DNA of 64,000 nt from Pseudonocardia oroxyli. GTDB taxonomy: Bacteria; Actinomycetota; Actinomycetes; Mycobacteriales; Pseudonocardiaceae. A model generated the notes under the pieces. It was not told the DNA's origin. It worked only from the letters and a program-made list of their open reading frames with translations, and searched no databases. Of this stretch, positions 1-8,561 are shown piece after piece. The stretch covers positions 62,001 to 126,000 of the forward strand of contig NZ_FNBE01000003.1 in the NCBI RefSeq assembly GCF_900102195.1, written 5' to 3'. The translations under genes were made by a program, and so were the position numbers. Positions within the stretch are counted from its first letter, which is position 1. Every line of letters starts with the position of its first letter.

Positions 1-548
1 ATCCGCTCGACGTCCTCCGGGGTCGCCCCCTCGAGCGCCTGCTTCATGCCCTCGAACCGCTGGTCCATCAGCTCGCGGCCGAGCAGGTCCCGGATGTCCT
101 CGTACGCCTGGCGGGCCTCCGAGGACCTCCAGTCGTAGGACCCCAGCTCCCGGACCGCGCCGCCCGTGTCGGACGGCAGCGCGTCGAGCTGCATCTCCCG
201 GAAGCGGGCGTCGTCGGAGTCCTCGTTCCCCAACGCCTCCCGCTCGGCGTCCATGGCGCGCTGCAGCAGCTCGCGGACCTCCTGCAGCGTGCCGTCGATC
301 CGGTTGTCCCGCTGCAGGTTCCGGCGCCGCTCCCAGACCTGCCGGGACAGCTCGTCCAGCCCGCGGTCGCCGTCGAGTCCCCGGCGCAGGAGCTCCTGCA
401 GCGCCTGGCGGGGCGAGGACCCCTCCATGACGTCCCGGCCGATCTGGTCCATCGCCGACCGGATGTCGAACGGCGGGGCCAGCGGGTCCGGTCCGCCCGC
501 GTAGGGCCCGTAGGCGTACCGACGTCTGCGCCTGCGCGGATCAGCCAT
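1..548 (-). CDS. VWA-domain protein partner of AAA+ ATPase (partial)
   Basis: The reading frame begins at ATG 548 and runs off the left edge, so only about 182 N-terminal residues are seen. It opens MADPRRRRRRYAYGP and continues with a charged, helical stretch (EVRELLQRAMDAEREALG). Actinobacterial VWA proteins encoded just after a magnesium-chelatase-like ATPase begin in this way; the VWA fold itself should lie outside the window. The start overlaps the end of the ATPase gene by 8 bases, so the two are probably translationally coupled and act as an ATPase/VWA adaptor pair, like BchI/BchD or MoxR/VWA systems. The substrate is unknown. The family call rests on context and this N-terminal resemblance. 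Confidence 0.7.
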   Translation of the reverse strand, partial: MADPRRRRRRYAYGPYAGGPDPLAPPFDIRSAMDQIGRDVMEGSSPRQALQELLRRGLDGDRGLDELSRQVWERRRNLQRDNRIDGTLQEVRELLQRAMDAEREALGNEDSDDARFREMQLDALPSDTGGAVRELGSYDWRSSEARQAYEDIRDLLGRELMDQRFEGMKQALEGATPEDVER

Positions 549-1950
549 ATTCCACCGTGTCGCCGTCGTCGGTCTCGTCCTTCGCCAGCTTGCGGGTGAG
601 GAAGAGGTACTCCAGGGCCAGCTCGGCGGCCGACGCCATCGGGCCCGGGTCCTCGGTCCCCTCGGCCCCGAGCCGGGTCGCGACCTCGGTCAGCACCGGA
701 ACCGTCGGCAGCTTGGCGACGACCTCGGCGGCGGGCACCCGCTCGCCGGTGCGGACCGGGTGGGTCGCCACCGCGTCGGCGAGCCCGCCCAGGTCGACCC
801 CGCGCAGCGCGAACCGCGCGGTGTCGGCGACGGCGCGGCGCAGCAGGTGCTCGAGGATCTCCTCCTCGCGCCCCTCCTCGCCGGACTCGAACTCGATCTT
901 GCCGCGCAGCACGGCGGGCACGGCCTCCAGGTCGACGGGCCGGGCGTAGGCCCGCGTCTCGCCGACGAGCGCGGCGCGGCGCAGGGCCGCCGCCGCCACC
1001 GTCTCCGCGGCGGCGACCGCGAACCGGGCGGACACACCGGACGCCTGGTCCACGGCGCTCGACTCGCGCAGGTGCCGGGTGAACCGGGCGACGACCTCGA
1101 TCAGGTGCCGCGGGACCTCCGCGGCCAGGTCCGCCTCCTGGACGACCATGGCGACCTCGTCGGCCACCTCCAGGGGGTAGTGCGTGCGCACCTCGGCGCC
1201 GAAGCGGTCCTTCAGCGGGGTGATGATCCGGCCGCGGTTGGTGTAGTCCTCGGGGTTCGCGGAGGCGACCAGCAGGATGTCCAGGGGCAGCCGCAGCGTG
1301 TAGCCGCGGACCTGGATGTCCCGCTCCTCCATCACGTTGAGCAGCGCGACCTGGATCCGTTCGGCCAGGTCGGGTAGCTCGTTGATCGCGACGACGCCGC
1401 GGTGCGCGCGCGGGACGAGCCCGAAGTGGATGGTCTCGGGGTCACCGAGGGAACGGCCCTCGGCGACCTTGACGGGGTCGACGTCACCGATCAGGTCGGC
1501 GACGGCGGTGTCCGGGGTGGCGAGCTTCTCGGTGTAGCGCTCCGAGCGGTGCACCCAGGTCACCGGCAGGTCGTCGCCCAGCTCGGCGGCCCGCGCGATC
1601 GACAGCGGGGCGATCGGGTCGTAGGGGTGCTCGCCCAGCTCGGAGCCCTCGATGACGGGGGTCCACTCGTCGAGCAGTCCGACCAGGGAGCGCAGCAGCC
1701 GGGTCTTGCCCTGACCGCGTTCGCCCAGCAGGACGACGTCGTGCCCCGCGATCAGGGCCCGTTCCAGCTGGGGGAGCACGGTGTTCTCGAAGCCGACGAT
1801 GCCGGACCACGGGTCGGTCCCCGTGCGCAGGGCGGTCAGCAGGTTGTCACGGATCTCGGTCTTGACGCCCTTGAGCTCGTGTCCCGAGCTGCGGAGCGCG
1901 CCGAGGGTGCGGGGGAGATCGGAAGGTGCGGTAAGCGGCACCCGATCCAC
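541..1950 (-). CDS. AAA+ ATPase, magnesium-chelatase/MoxR-like
   Basis: A 469-residue protein with an AAA+ core. Walker A GERGQGKT is at about residues 77-83, a Walker B-like GVVAINE at 185-191, sensor 1 VASANPEDY at 228-236, and an arginine-finger region LKDRFG at 246-251. The Walker B acidic pair is NE rather than DE, as in several chelatase-type ATPases. The extra sequence between Walker A and B and the helical C-terminal lid fit the BchI/ChlI clade. It is encoded directly before a VWA-type partner, with overlapping ends, which is the usual genetic form of these chaperone-like remodelling pairs. Whether the target is metal insertion or protein maturation cannot be read from sequence. Confidence 0.85.
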   Translation of the reverse strand: MDRVPLTAPSDLPRTLGALRSSGHELKGVKTEIRDNLLTALRTGTDPWSGIVGFENTVLPQLERALIAGHDVVLLGERGQGKTRLLRSLVGLLDEWTPVIEGSELGEHPYDPIAPLSIARAAELGDDLPVTWVHRSERYTEKLATPDTAVADLIGDVDPVKVAEGRSLGDPETIHFGLVPRAHRGVVAINELPDLAERIQVALLNVMEERDIQVRGYTLRLPLDILLVASANPEDYTNRGRIITPLKDRFGAEVRTHYPLEVADEVAMVVQEADLAAEVPRHLIEVVARFTRHLRESSAVDQASGVSARFAVAAAETVAAAALRRAALVGETRAYARPVDLEAVPAVLRGKIEFESGEEGREEEILEHLLRRAVADTARFALRGVDLGGLADAVATHPVRTGERVPAAEVVAKLPTVPVLTEVATRLGAEGTEDPGPMASAAELALEYLFLTRKLAKDETDDGDTVEYG

Positions 1951-1989
1951 GCTACGCCCGCGAGGTGATTACCGCGCAACACTTCTGCG

Positions 1990-2059
1990 GCGCCTCCGGC
2001 GCTCGTGCGTGGTAAGTGGTGCTCTGGCACCACTTACCACGCACGGGCGCCGGAGGCGC
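1990..2059. terminator. Long palindrome (33-bp stem, TCTG loop) 3' of the M56 gene
   Basis: Arms at 1990-2022 and 2027-2059 pair over 33 bp around the loop TCTG. The only non-Watson-Crick position is t2003 against g2046, which would be a G-U wobble in RNA. It starts 3 bases after the M56 peptidase stop codon and lies about 40 bases before the ATPase start. No U-tract follows, as is common for actinobacterial terminators. The same arms and loop recur at 42865-42904 and 55194-55241, so this is a dispersed element as well as a likely terminator. Confidence 0.75.
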
Positions 2060-2062
2060 GGG

Positions 2063-2965
2063 TCACAGGAGCAACAGGACCGTCGGGACCGCGACCAGCG
2101 CGACCGCGACGAGCCGGACGCCGGCGCGAGCCACGAGCGGCAGGGGCGAGGGGTGCGCGGAGATCCGCTCGATCCGGGCTTCGAGGGCGTCGGTGAAGGA
2201 CGACAGCGCCGCGGCGGGGGCGCTGCCCCCGACGGTCTTCAGGGCGCCGACGAGCTCGTGCGGCTCGGACTTGCAGGCCGCGACGTCGTCCGCCCGCATC
2301 TCGATCAGCTCCGCCACGGCGACCTGCGCGCACTCCATGCCGCGCACGAACGGCGCCGTGGCGCCCCACGCGACGAAGGGCAGGACCACCAGATCGTGCC
2401 GTTCCCGCAGGTGAGAGCGCTCGTGCGCAAGCACGGCCCACACCTCCTCGGGCTCCAGCGCCTCCAGCACACCCGCCGAGACGACCAGCCGCGAGCTGCG
2501 CCCCGGTAGGCAGTACGCGACCGGCTGGGGATGGTCGAGCACGCGGGTGCCGGGCGAGTCCGGCCAGGGGGTGGCCAACACGTCGAGCAGGTCGCGGTGC
2601 CTGCGCCGGGCCCGCACAGTGCGCCAGTACATGGTGCTGAGCACCCAGAGCAGCCGGCCGCCCACCACCACGGAGGCGGCGAAGGCGATCACGTGCAGCG
2701 CGTCGAACCGGTCCGGCCACCGGCCGTCGTTCCACTCCCGCACCAGCGTGCCGACGGCGTCGGGGAGGGACGAACCGAGGGGCGAGAGGCCGTAGACGAT
2801 GCCGCAGCCGACGAGCGAGAGCCCGCCCGCGAGGCCGATGGCCTGCCAGACGAGGAGCGCGCCGACCGGGTCCCGACGGGTCCAGCGGGCCCGCGCGAAC
2901 GCACGGCTGACCGGCTCGGCGAGCACGACGCCGAGCACCAGGAGACCGAGCGCAGCGAGCGCCAT
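2063..2965 (-). CDS. M56 family membrane metallopeptidase (BlaR1/MecR1-like)
   Basis: A 300-residue integral membrane peptidase. The zinc motif HERSH is at residues 181-185, followed by a downstream acidic segment ELIEMRADD that should supply the third ligand. Predicted membrane segments lie near residues 1-17, 38-60, 92-112, 192-208 and 280-300. It lacks the extracellular penicillin-binding sensor domain of BlaR1, as is typical for short actinobacterial M56 proteins. The gene starts 29 bases after a BlaI-family repressor gene on the same strand. By analogy with BlaR1/BlaI it probably cleaves that repressor on an envelope signal; the signal is unknown. Confidence 0.85.
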   Translation of the reverse strand: MALAALGLLVLGVVLAEPVSRAFARARWTRRDPVGALLVWQAIGLAGGLSLVGCGIVYGLSPLGSSLPDAVGTLVREWNDGRWPDRFDALHVIAFAASVVVGGRLLWVLSTMYWRTVRARRRHRDLLDVLATPWPDSPGTRVLDHPQPVAYCLPGRSSRLVVSAGVLEALEPEEVWAVLAHERSHLRERHDLVVLPFVAWGATAPFVRGMECAQVAVAELIEMRADDVAACKSEPHELVGALKTVGGSAPAAALSSFTDALEARIERISAHPSPLPLVARAGVRLVAVALVAVPTVLLLL

Positions 2966-2994
2966 CGCTCCATCATCCCGGACCGGGGCCGTGC

Positions 2995-3336
2995 TCAGTC
3001 CAGCAGGTCCCGCAGCTTGCGACGCTCCTCGCGCGGGATCGAGCCGAGGAAGCGCGCGAGGGCGGCGCCGCGGTCGGGGGCGCCGTCGAGCGCGTCGTTC
3101 ATCAGCTCGGCCACGTGGTCCTCCCGCGAGGCGGTGGGACGGTAGTGGTGGGCCCGGCCGTCCCGCGTGCGGACGACCAACTGCTTGCGCTCGAGCCTGC
3201 CGAGCACGGTGAGCACGGTCGTCGTGGCCAGCTCGCGGTCGGCCAGTGCCTCCTGGACCTCGCGCGCGGTCAGCTCACCCGCCCCGGCCCACAGGACCTC
3301 CATGACGGCGCGTTCCAACTCACCCAAGCTCGGCAC
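2995..3336 (-). CDS. BlaI/MecI/CopY family transcriptional repressor
   Basis: A 113-residue winged-helix protein of normal length for the BlaI family. The DNA-binding domain covers about residues 1-75 (LGELERAVMEVLW to the wing KQLVVRTRDGRAHHY), with a C-terminal helical dimerisation part. The start is GTG 3336. A dyad at 3345-3361 sits just upstream and could be its own operator. The M56 peptidase follows 29 bases downstream. BlaI proteins repress their own operon until a membrane protease inactivates them; here the regulated function is probably envelope or beta-lactam related, by analogy and because an L,D-transpeptidase gene lies just upstream. Confidence 0.88.
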   Translation of the reverse strand: MPSLGELERAVMEVLWAGAGELTAREVQEALADRELATTTVLTVLGRLERKQLVVRTRDGRAHHYRPTASREDHVAELMNDALDGAPDRGAALARFLGSIPREERRKLRDLLD

Positions 3337-3344
3337 GCCTGCGA

Positions 3345-3361
3345 TTCTACTACCGGTAGAA
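3345..3361. promoter_or_regulatory. Candidate BlaI operator
   Basis: An inverted repeat TTCTAC-N5-GTAGAA lies 8 bases before the blaI start codon, between the L,D-transpeptidase stop and blaI. It contains a nested 10-bp palindrome, CTACCGGTAG (3350-3359). BlaI/MecI operators are known to be TAC/GTA-rich dyads, so placement and sequence both fit autoregulation. Confidence 0.6.
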
Positions 3362-3390
3362 CCCCTACGACGGACGAACTGAGGGTGACC

Positions 3391-3873
3391 TCAGGTGACC
3401 TGTACCTCGTCGCCGACCTGGAGGTAGGCGAACCAGGCCTTCGCGTCCGCCTCGTCGAGCTTCACACAGCCCGCCGACGGCGTGTCCTGGCGGCCCTCGT
3501 GGAAGGCGACGCCGCCGTCGGCGAAGAAGACCGAGTACGGCATCTGGGTCAGGTACTCGCGGCTGGTGTACTGCTCGGCCTTCCACTGCACGTGGAAGGT
3601 GCCGCGGGGGGTGGGGTCCTCGTCGTCTCCGGTCTGCACGGAGACCGGTCCGCGGACGATCGCGCCGTGGCCGTCCATCAGCCAGGCGGTCCGGCCGTCG
3701 ACGTCCACGCAGGCCTTGGCCGTCGCGGTGCAGGGGGTGGCACCGGTCGGGTACGTGCGGGGTGCAGAGGTGGGCGCCGCATCGGCGACGCCGATCCCGA
3801 GCGAGGCGACCAGGGCCACCGCAGCACCCGTCACCGCACCGACCGTCCATCCGCGCGCCCTGCGCATCTCCAC
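3391..3873 (-). CDS. L,D-transpeptidase (YkuD domain), secreted
   Basis: A 160-residue protein with a basic start and a hydrophobic segment (about residues 8-31) ending near ADAAP, which looks like a Sec signal peptide. The YkuD catalytic signature is FHEG (His125) followed by TPSAGCVKLD (Cys136). The usual form is SHGCVRL, so serine-alanine replaces serine-histidine before Gly-Cys. These enzymes make 3-3 cross-links in peptidoglycan or attach proteins to it. It is a minimal catalytic-domain form without the Ig-like domains of LdtMt2. An in-frame ATG two codons downstream is an alternative start. It lies 54 bases upstream of blaI on the same strand. Confidence 0.85.
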   Translation of the reverse strand: MEMRRARGWTVGAVTGAAVALVASLGIGVADAAPTSAPRTYPTGATPCTATAKACVDVDGRTAWLMDGHGAIVRGPVSVQTGDDEDPTPRGTFHVQWKAEQYTSREYLTQMPYSVFFADGGVAFHEGRQDTPSAGCVKLDEADAKAWFAYLQVGDEVQVT

Positions 3874-4038
3874 CGCCTCTCACCCCCGTGCTTCACGGGG
3901 CAACGACCGGTAGACGCGCGGGATGCCGGGAGGTGGCCTCGTTCGGTCACCGTGGGTGCAGGTCGAGACCTTCGAGTGAGGTACGGACCACAGGGCGGCG
4001 ACGGACCGTCACCGCCGCCCTCCGAACGGCCTAGCGCC

Positions 4039-4776
4039 CTACCGGCCTTCGAAGGCGGGCGCCCGCTTCTCGGCCCGGGCCGCCCGGCCCTCGGCCAGGT
4101 CCGCGCTGGACCAGCACGCCGCGAACGCCCCGGTCAGGACGGGGTCGGACGCGGGCAGGTCGACCCGGTCCAGCACCTGCTTGTTGTAGGCCAGGGTGAG
4201 CGGGGCGAGGCCGGCGAGCTCCGCGGCCCAGGCGTGGGCGTCCGCCGGGCTGCCGAGGCGGTCGACCAGACCGCGGGCGTGCGCGAGCTCGGGCCCGACG
4301 GTCTCGCAGCCGATCAGGACCGACCGGGCCAACGCTCCTCCGGCGAGCTGCTCCAGCCGCCGGATCGTCCACGGGTCCACGGCCACGCCGAGCCGGGCCG
4401 TCGGCACCGCGAAGCGGGCTCCCTCCGCGGCGACGCGCAGGTCGCAGGCGATCGCGAGCTGGGTGCCGCCGCCGATGGCGGGCCCGTTCACGGCCGCGAC
4501 GACCGGCACCGGGAGCGTGAACACGGCCTGCAGGGCGGCGTAGAGCGCCGTGGTGAAGTGCTCGCCGTAGACCTCGCCGAAGTCCGCGCCGGAGCAGAAG
4601 CTCGTGCCGCTGCCGGTGACGACGACCGCGCGCGCCCGCTCGGCCCGCACCTGCTCGACGGCCGCGACGATGCCCTCGCAGGTCTCGACGTTCAGCGCGT
4701 TGCGCCGCTCGGGGCGGTCCAGCTCGATCGTCCCGACCCGGTCGTCCCCGACCCGCACGTGCACGGCCACGGCCAC
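4039..4776 (-). CDS. Enoyl-CoA hydratase/isomerase (crotonase) family protein
   Basis: A 245-residue crotonase-fold protein. The first oxyanion-hole segment SGTSFCSGADF and the second, NGPAIGGGTQLAIACDL, are present. Both catalytic glutamates of classical hydratases appear to be missing: the GGGxELA position reads GGGTQLA, and the second region reads TARLGVAVDPW without glutamate. It is therefore unlikely to be an ordinary hydratase and may catalyse another crotonase reaction. GTG 4776 lies almost on top of a GAGGA sequence, so GTG 4770 with about 6 bases spacing may be the real start. It is divergent from the MFS gene. Confidence 0.8.
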   Translation of the reverse strand: MAVAVHVRVGDDRVGTIELDRPERRNALNVETCEGIVAAVEQVRAERARAVVVTGSGTSFCSGADFGEVYGEHFTTALYAALQAVFTLPVPVVAAVNGPAIGGGTQLAIACDLRVAAEGARFAVPTARLGVAVDPWTIRRLEQLAGGALARSVLIGCETVGPELAHARGLVDRLGSPADAHAWAAELAGLAPLTLAYNKQVLDRVDLPASDPVLTGAFAACWSSADLAEGRAARAEKRAPAFEGR

Positions 4777-4885
4777 TCCTCGCCCTCTGTTCGCCCGTCC
4801 CGGCCTGCCGCCACCGCGCCCACGGGCGCGACGGTGCCACTGCGGGCCTCACCGATGATCGACGGCCGAGCGTACTGTGCGCGAC

Positions 4886-6322
4886 ATGGCCGACACCGGG
4901 CTCCGCCTCGGCACACCCGCGGGGCGCTGGGTGGTGTTCGGCACCGTGCTGGGCTCCAGCCTCGCGATGCTCGACGGCACCGTCGTCAACGTGGCGCTCG
5001 CGCACATCGGCGAGGAGCTGGACGCCGGGTTCTCCGGGCTGCAGTGGACGGTGAACGCGTACACGCTGGGGCTCGCCGCGCTGATCCTGCTCGGCGGGTC
5101 GCTCGGCGACCGGTTCGGGCGCAGGCGGGTGTTCGTGATCGGCGTCGTCTGGTTCGCCGTCGCCTCGGCGCTCTGCGCGTTCGCCCCGACGATCGAGACG
5201 CTGGTGGCGGCGCGGGCGCTGCAGGGGGTGGGCGGGGCGCTGCTCGCCCCGGGCAGCCTGGCGATCATCTCCGCGTCCTTCCACGGCACGGACCGCGCCG
5301 CGGCGGTCGGGGCCTGGTCGGGGCTCGGCGGCATCGCCGGTGCGGTGGGCCCGTTCCTCGGCGGCTGGCTCGTCGAGTGGACGTGGCGGGCGGTGTTCCT
5401 GATCAACCTGCCGCTGGCGGTGCTGGTGGTGTGGGTGGCGCTGCGGCACGTCCCCGAGTCCCGGGACCCGGCCGCCGCGCCGGGCCTCGATCTCACCGGG
5501 ACCGTGGCGGCGGTCGTCGGCCTCGGCGGGCTCACGTGGGGGCTCACCGAGGGGCGATGGCCCGTCACCCTGGTCGGGGTGCTCGCCCTGGTGGTGTTCG
5601 TGCTGGTGGAGCGGCGGTCGCGGCACCCCCTGGTGCCCCCGACGCTGTTCGCGAGCCGGGTGTTCACCGCCGCCAACGTCGTCACGCTGCTGCTCTACGC
5701 CGCCCTCGGCACCCTGTTCCTGCTGCTGGTGCTGCAGCTGCAGGTGGTGGCGGGGTTCCCGCCGGTGCTCGCCGGTGCCGCGCTGCTGCCGGTCACGGTG
5801 TTGATGCTGCTGTTCTCGGCCCGGTCCGGGGCGCTGGCGCAGCGGATCGGGCCGCGCCTGCCCATGACCGTCGGGCCGCTGGTCGCGGCGGTCGGGGTGC
5901 TGTTGCTGCTGCGGATCGGGCCGGGCGCGTCCTGGCTGCTCGACGTGCTGCCGGGGGTGCTGGTCTTCGCCGTCGGGCTCACGCTCACCGTCGCGCCGCT
6001 GACCGCCACGGTCCTCGACGCCGCACCCGACCGGTACGCGGGCGCGGCGTCCGGGGTCAACAACGCGGTCGCCCGGTCGGCCGGGCTGCTCGCCGTCGCG
6101 GTGATCCCGGGGCTGGCGGGGATCGCCGGAGCCGACTACACCGATCCGGCGGCCTTCGCCGCCGGTTTCCGCACGGCGCTGCTGATCACCGCCGGGCTGC
6201 TGGCCGCCGCGGGCGTGCTCGCCGCCCTGACCGTGCGCACCGCCGTCGGCGACCCCGACCGCATCCCGCTGGAGACCTGCGCCCACTGCGGCGTCTCGTC
6301 ACCCCAGAGCTATCCCCGCTGA
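4886..6322 (+). CDS. MFS transporter, DHA2 (14-TM) drug-exporter type
   Basis: About 478 residues from ATG 4886; an in-frame GTG at 4877 is possible. The N-terminal motif LDGTVVNVALAHIG and motif A GGSLGDRFGRRR are typical of the EmrB/QacA (DHA2) family. Hydrophobicity supports about 14 membrane helices. The expected role is proton-coupled export of lipophilic compounds. The last 14 or so residues (CAHCGVSSPQSYPR) are not family-like; the final part is encoded by a 14-base tandem repeat shared with the end of the convergent FUSC gene. A divergent crotonase gene shares the 110-base upstream region. Confidence 0.88.
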   Translation: MADTGLRLGTPAGRWVVFGTVLGSSLAMLDGTVVNVALAHIGEELDAGFSGLQWTVNAYTLGLAALILLGGSLGDRFGRRRVFVIGVVWFAVASALCAFAPTIETLVAARALQGVGGALLAPGSLAIISASFHGTDRAAAVGAWSGLGGIAGAVGPFLGGWLVEWTWRAVFLINLPLAVLVVWVALRHVPESRDPAAAPGLDLTGTVAAVVGLGGLTWGLTEGRWPVTLVGVLALVVFVLVERRSRHPLVPPTLFASRVFTAANVVTLLLYAALGTLFLLLVLQLQVVAGFPPVLAGAALLPVTVLMLLFSARSGALAQRIGPRLPMTVGPLVAAVGVLLLLRIGPGASWLLDVLPGVLVFAVGLTLTVAPLTATVLDAAPDRYAGAASGVNNAVARSAGLLAVAVIPGLAGIAGADYTDPAAFAAGFRTALLITAGLLAAAGVLAALTVRTAVGDPDRIPLETCAHCGVSSPQSYPR

Positions 6323-6362
6323 GCCATCCCCGCCGAGTTATCCCCACTGAGCTATCCCCGCT
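6307..6362. repeat. Four tandem copies of a 14-base repeat spanning two gene ends
   Basis: Units at 6307-6320, 6321-6334, 6335-6348 and 6349-6362 follow GAGCTATCCCCGCT; the first and last are identical and the middle two differ at 2-3 positions each. The MFS stop codon (6320-6322) and the FUSC stop codon (complement of 6352-6354) both lie in it. Since 14 is not a multiple of 3, a change in copy number would move the stops. Confidence 0.9.
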
Positions 6363-8496
6363 GACCGCTCGTCCCCGCGGGGACGCCCGCGAGGTCGTCG
6401 ACGAGGCGCACGACGACCTGGTCGATGCGCCGGACCAGCCGGGCGGCGGCCAGCATCTCGGTCCGCCGCGCGGCATCCTCGGTGGTCGCGGCGGCGGCCT
6501 CGGCCTCGTCGACCAGCTGCTCGGCGGAGCGGACCTCGGGGGCCTGCTCGGCGAGCACCTCGCCGAGTGCCGCGAGGTTCGCCCGGACCGCCGCGACGGC
6601 CGGGTCGAGCGCCGTCCACTCCGGCGCGACGAGCCCGTCGGACAGCCGCGCGAACGACCGCGCGTAGTGGTCCACGGCCGTCAGCACCCGCAGCGCCCGC
6701 TGGTAGCTGCCCCGTCCGCGGCGCCGCGGCAGCGGGCTGTCCAGCGGTCTCGCCCGCTCGCGCAGCACCTTGAGCTTCTCGTCGGCGACCCGGGCCAGCT
6801 CGACCGGGACACCGGCGGCGGGCCGGCCGAGGAGGCGGTCGGTCGTCGCGGCCAGGGTGTCGTCCAGGGCGTCGACGGTCTCGTCGAGCGCCTCGCGGAA
6901 GGCCTCCCGCGTGTGCTTGGGCAGCACGAGGAAGCCGGCGAGTGCGCCCAGGGCCCCGCCGACGGCCGTCTCGACCACCCGCAGGACCAGCGTCTCGACG
7001 GAGAACTGGCCGATCACGCCGTAGAGCAGCGCGAGGACGGCGGTGATCCAGAAGGCCAGCAGGCCCGTGGAGATCCGGACCAGGTACAGCGCCAGGAACA
7101 CACAACAGGCCAGCAGCACCAGCGAGACGACCACGTGCCCGCCGACCAGCAGCGCCAGGCCCATCCCCGCGACCACGCCGCCGACCGTGCCGACCAGCCG
7201 CTGCCACCCCCGGGTCAGGACGTCGCCGCGGCTCGCGGTCCCGGCGAACACGACGAACGCCGCGATGACCGCCCAGTACCACCGGGCGGGCGAGACCAGC
7301 TCCCCCGCGACGATCGCCAGGCTCGTCGCGACCCCGACCTGCACCGCCTGCCGGGTGGAGAGGGCGAGCCCCTTCGGCTCCTCGGTGGTCTCCTCCTCCG
7401 GCTCGGCGTCCGGGTCCACCTCGACCGGGGCGGGCGGCGGATGGTCGCCGCCGCCCTCCAGGGCGTCGGCGAGGCGGACGACCGCGAACGCGAGCCGCTG
7501 CTCGCGGGGCCGGGCGCCGCCGTGCTCGGCGGCGAGCGGGTCGACGCTGCGCCGGGCACCCGCCAGCGCGATGGCGCGGCTGTCGTCCGGGATCCCGGTC
7601 GCGGTCCCCGCCGCGATCCCGCGCGCCCCGGCGATCAGCGCCCGCCGCACCTCCGGTTCCAGGGCGCCCGGACGGGCCGGATCGTCGGCGAGCCTGCGGG
7701 TGGACACGGCGAGACGCTCGGCCGCCAGCTCGAGATCGGCGAGCTGCAGCTCGCGGGACTCGTCCTCGGGCCGGTCGAGCCGGTCGAACTGGTCGGCGAC
7801 CTGCAGCATCGTGTCGTTGAGCCGGGTGCGGCGGCGGGCGACGTCCCGCAACGCGTCGTCGATCTTCGCGCGGTCCTGCGCGGGGGCCTCCAGGACGTCG
7901 ACGACCGCGAGGGCGAGCGCGTGCACGTGCGCCCGCAGCGCGACCGTGAGGCGGTCGAGGATCTTCTCCGGGTCGTCGGCGAACACGAAGCCGCGCAGCA
8001 GGAGCGTCGACCCGATCCCGACACCCACCGCCGCCAGCAACCACGGCAGCTGCTCCGGGCGGGCCTGCAGGAACTGGGTGAAGAAGTAGGGCATGAACAG
8101 CGCCATGCCGAGCGCGGTGCCGCGCGCCCCGAACCGGCGGACGACCACCGCGACCATCATGACCAGCACGAACACCACGTCGGACACCGTGCGGTACTCC
8201 ACGAGCAGCGTCCCGACGATCGTCGAGGCGGCCGCGGGCAGCACCATCAGCGCCGTCGTGACGCGGCGGCGCCCCAGCCCCGGCTCGGTGACCGACAGGT
8301 TGCTGACCATCGCCAGCACGGCGGCGAACAGCACCACCGTGATCGGCTGGCCGGACAGCGCCCGCACCCCGGACATCAGCAGGACGGCGAGCGCCATCGC
8401 CGCCGTCCCGACCCCGGCGAACCGCAGCCGCCCCCACCCGGGGTCCACGCCCGTCGCCCAGGTCCGCAGCTCCCCGACCCACGCCCGCCCCCGCAC
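6352..8496 (-). CDS. FUSC family membrane protein
   Basis: A 714-residue protein with the two-block layout of the FUSC (fusaric acid resistance/aromatic acid efflux-like) family. A first cluster of membrane helices lies at about residues 25-175, a long charged region at about 180-380, a second cluster at about 385-515, and a helical cytoplasmic tail follows. An acidic linker (DPDAEPEEETTEEPKG) precedes the second membrane block. The start is GTG 8496. Family members are thought to export organic acids or stabilise the envelope; no substrate can be named. Its last codons lie in the 14-base tandem repeat shared with the convergent MFS gene. Confidence 0.85.
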   Translation of the reverse strand: MRGRAWVGELRTWATGVDPGWGRLRFAGVGTAAMALAVLLMSGVRALSGQPITVVLFAAVLAMVSNLSVTEPGLGRRRVTTALMVLPAAASTIVGTLLVEYRTVSDVVFVLVMMVAVVVRRFGARGTALGMALFMPYFFTQFLQARPEQLPWLLAAVGVGIGSTLLLRGFVFADDPEKILDRLTVALRAHVHALALAVVDVLEAPAQDRAKIDDALRDVARRRTRLNDTMLQVADQFDRLDRPEDESRELQLADLELAAERLAVSTRRLADDPARPGALEPEVRRALIAGARGIAAGTATGIPDDSRAIALAGARRSVDPLAAEHGGARPREQRLAFAVVRLADALEGGGDHPPPAPVEVDPDAEPEEETTEEPKGLALSTRQAVQVGVATSLAIVAGELVSPARWYWAVIAAFVVFAGTASRGDVLTRGWQRLVGTVGGVVAGMGLALLVGGHVVVSLVLLACCVFLALYLVRISTGLLAFWITAVLALLYGVIGQFSVETLVLRVVETAVGGALGALAGFLVLPKHTREAFREALDETVDALDDTLAATTDRLLGRPAAGVPVELARVADEKLKVLRERARPLDSPLPRRRGRGSYQRALRVLTAVDHYARSFARLSDGLVAPEWTALDPAVAAVRANLAALGEVLAEQAPEVRSAEQLVDEAEAAAATTEDAARRTEMLAAARLVRRIDQVVVRLVDDLAGVPAGTSGQRG

Positions 8497-8561
8497 GGCG
8501 GGAGTATCGCAGCAGGCGGGTGCGCGGAGGTTCTGTCGGTGGGGCTTCCTAGGGTGGACCC

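Noticed and set aside
6338..8482. A second 714-codon frame over the FUSC gene
   Set aside because: Same strand but a different frame; its Arg/Gly-rich translation has no membrane helices, unlike the family-like frame at 6352-8496.
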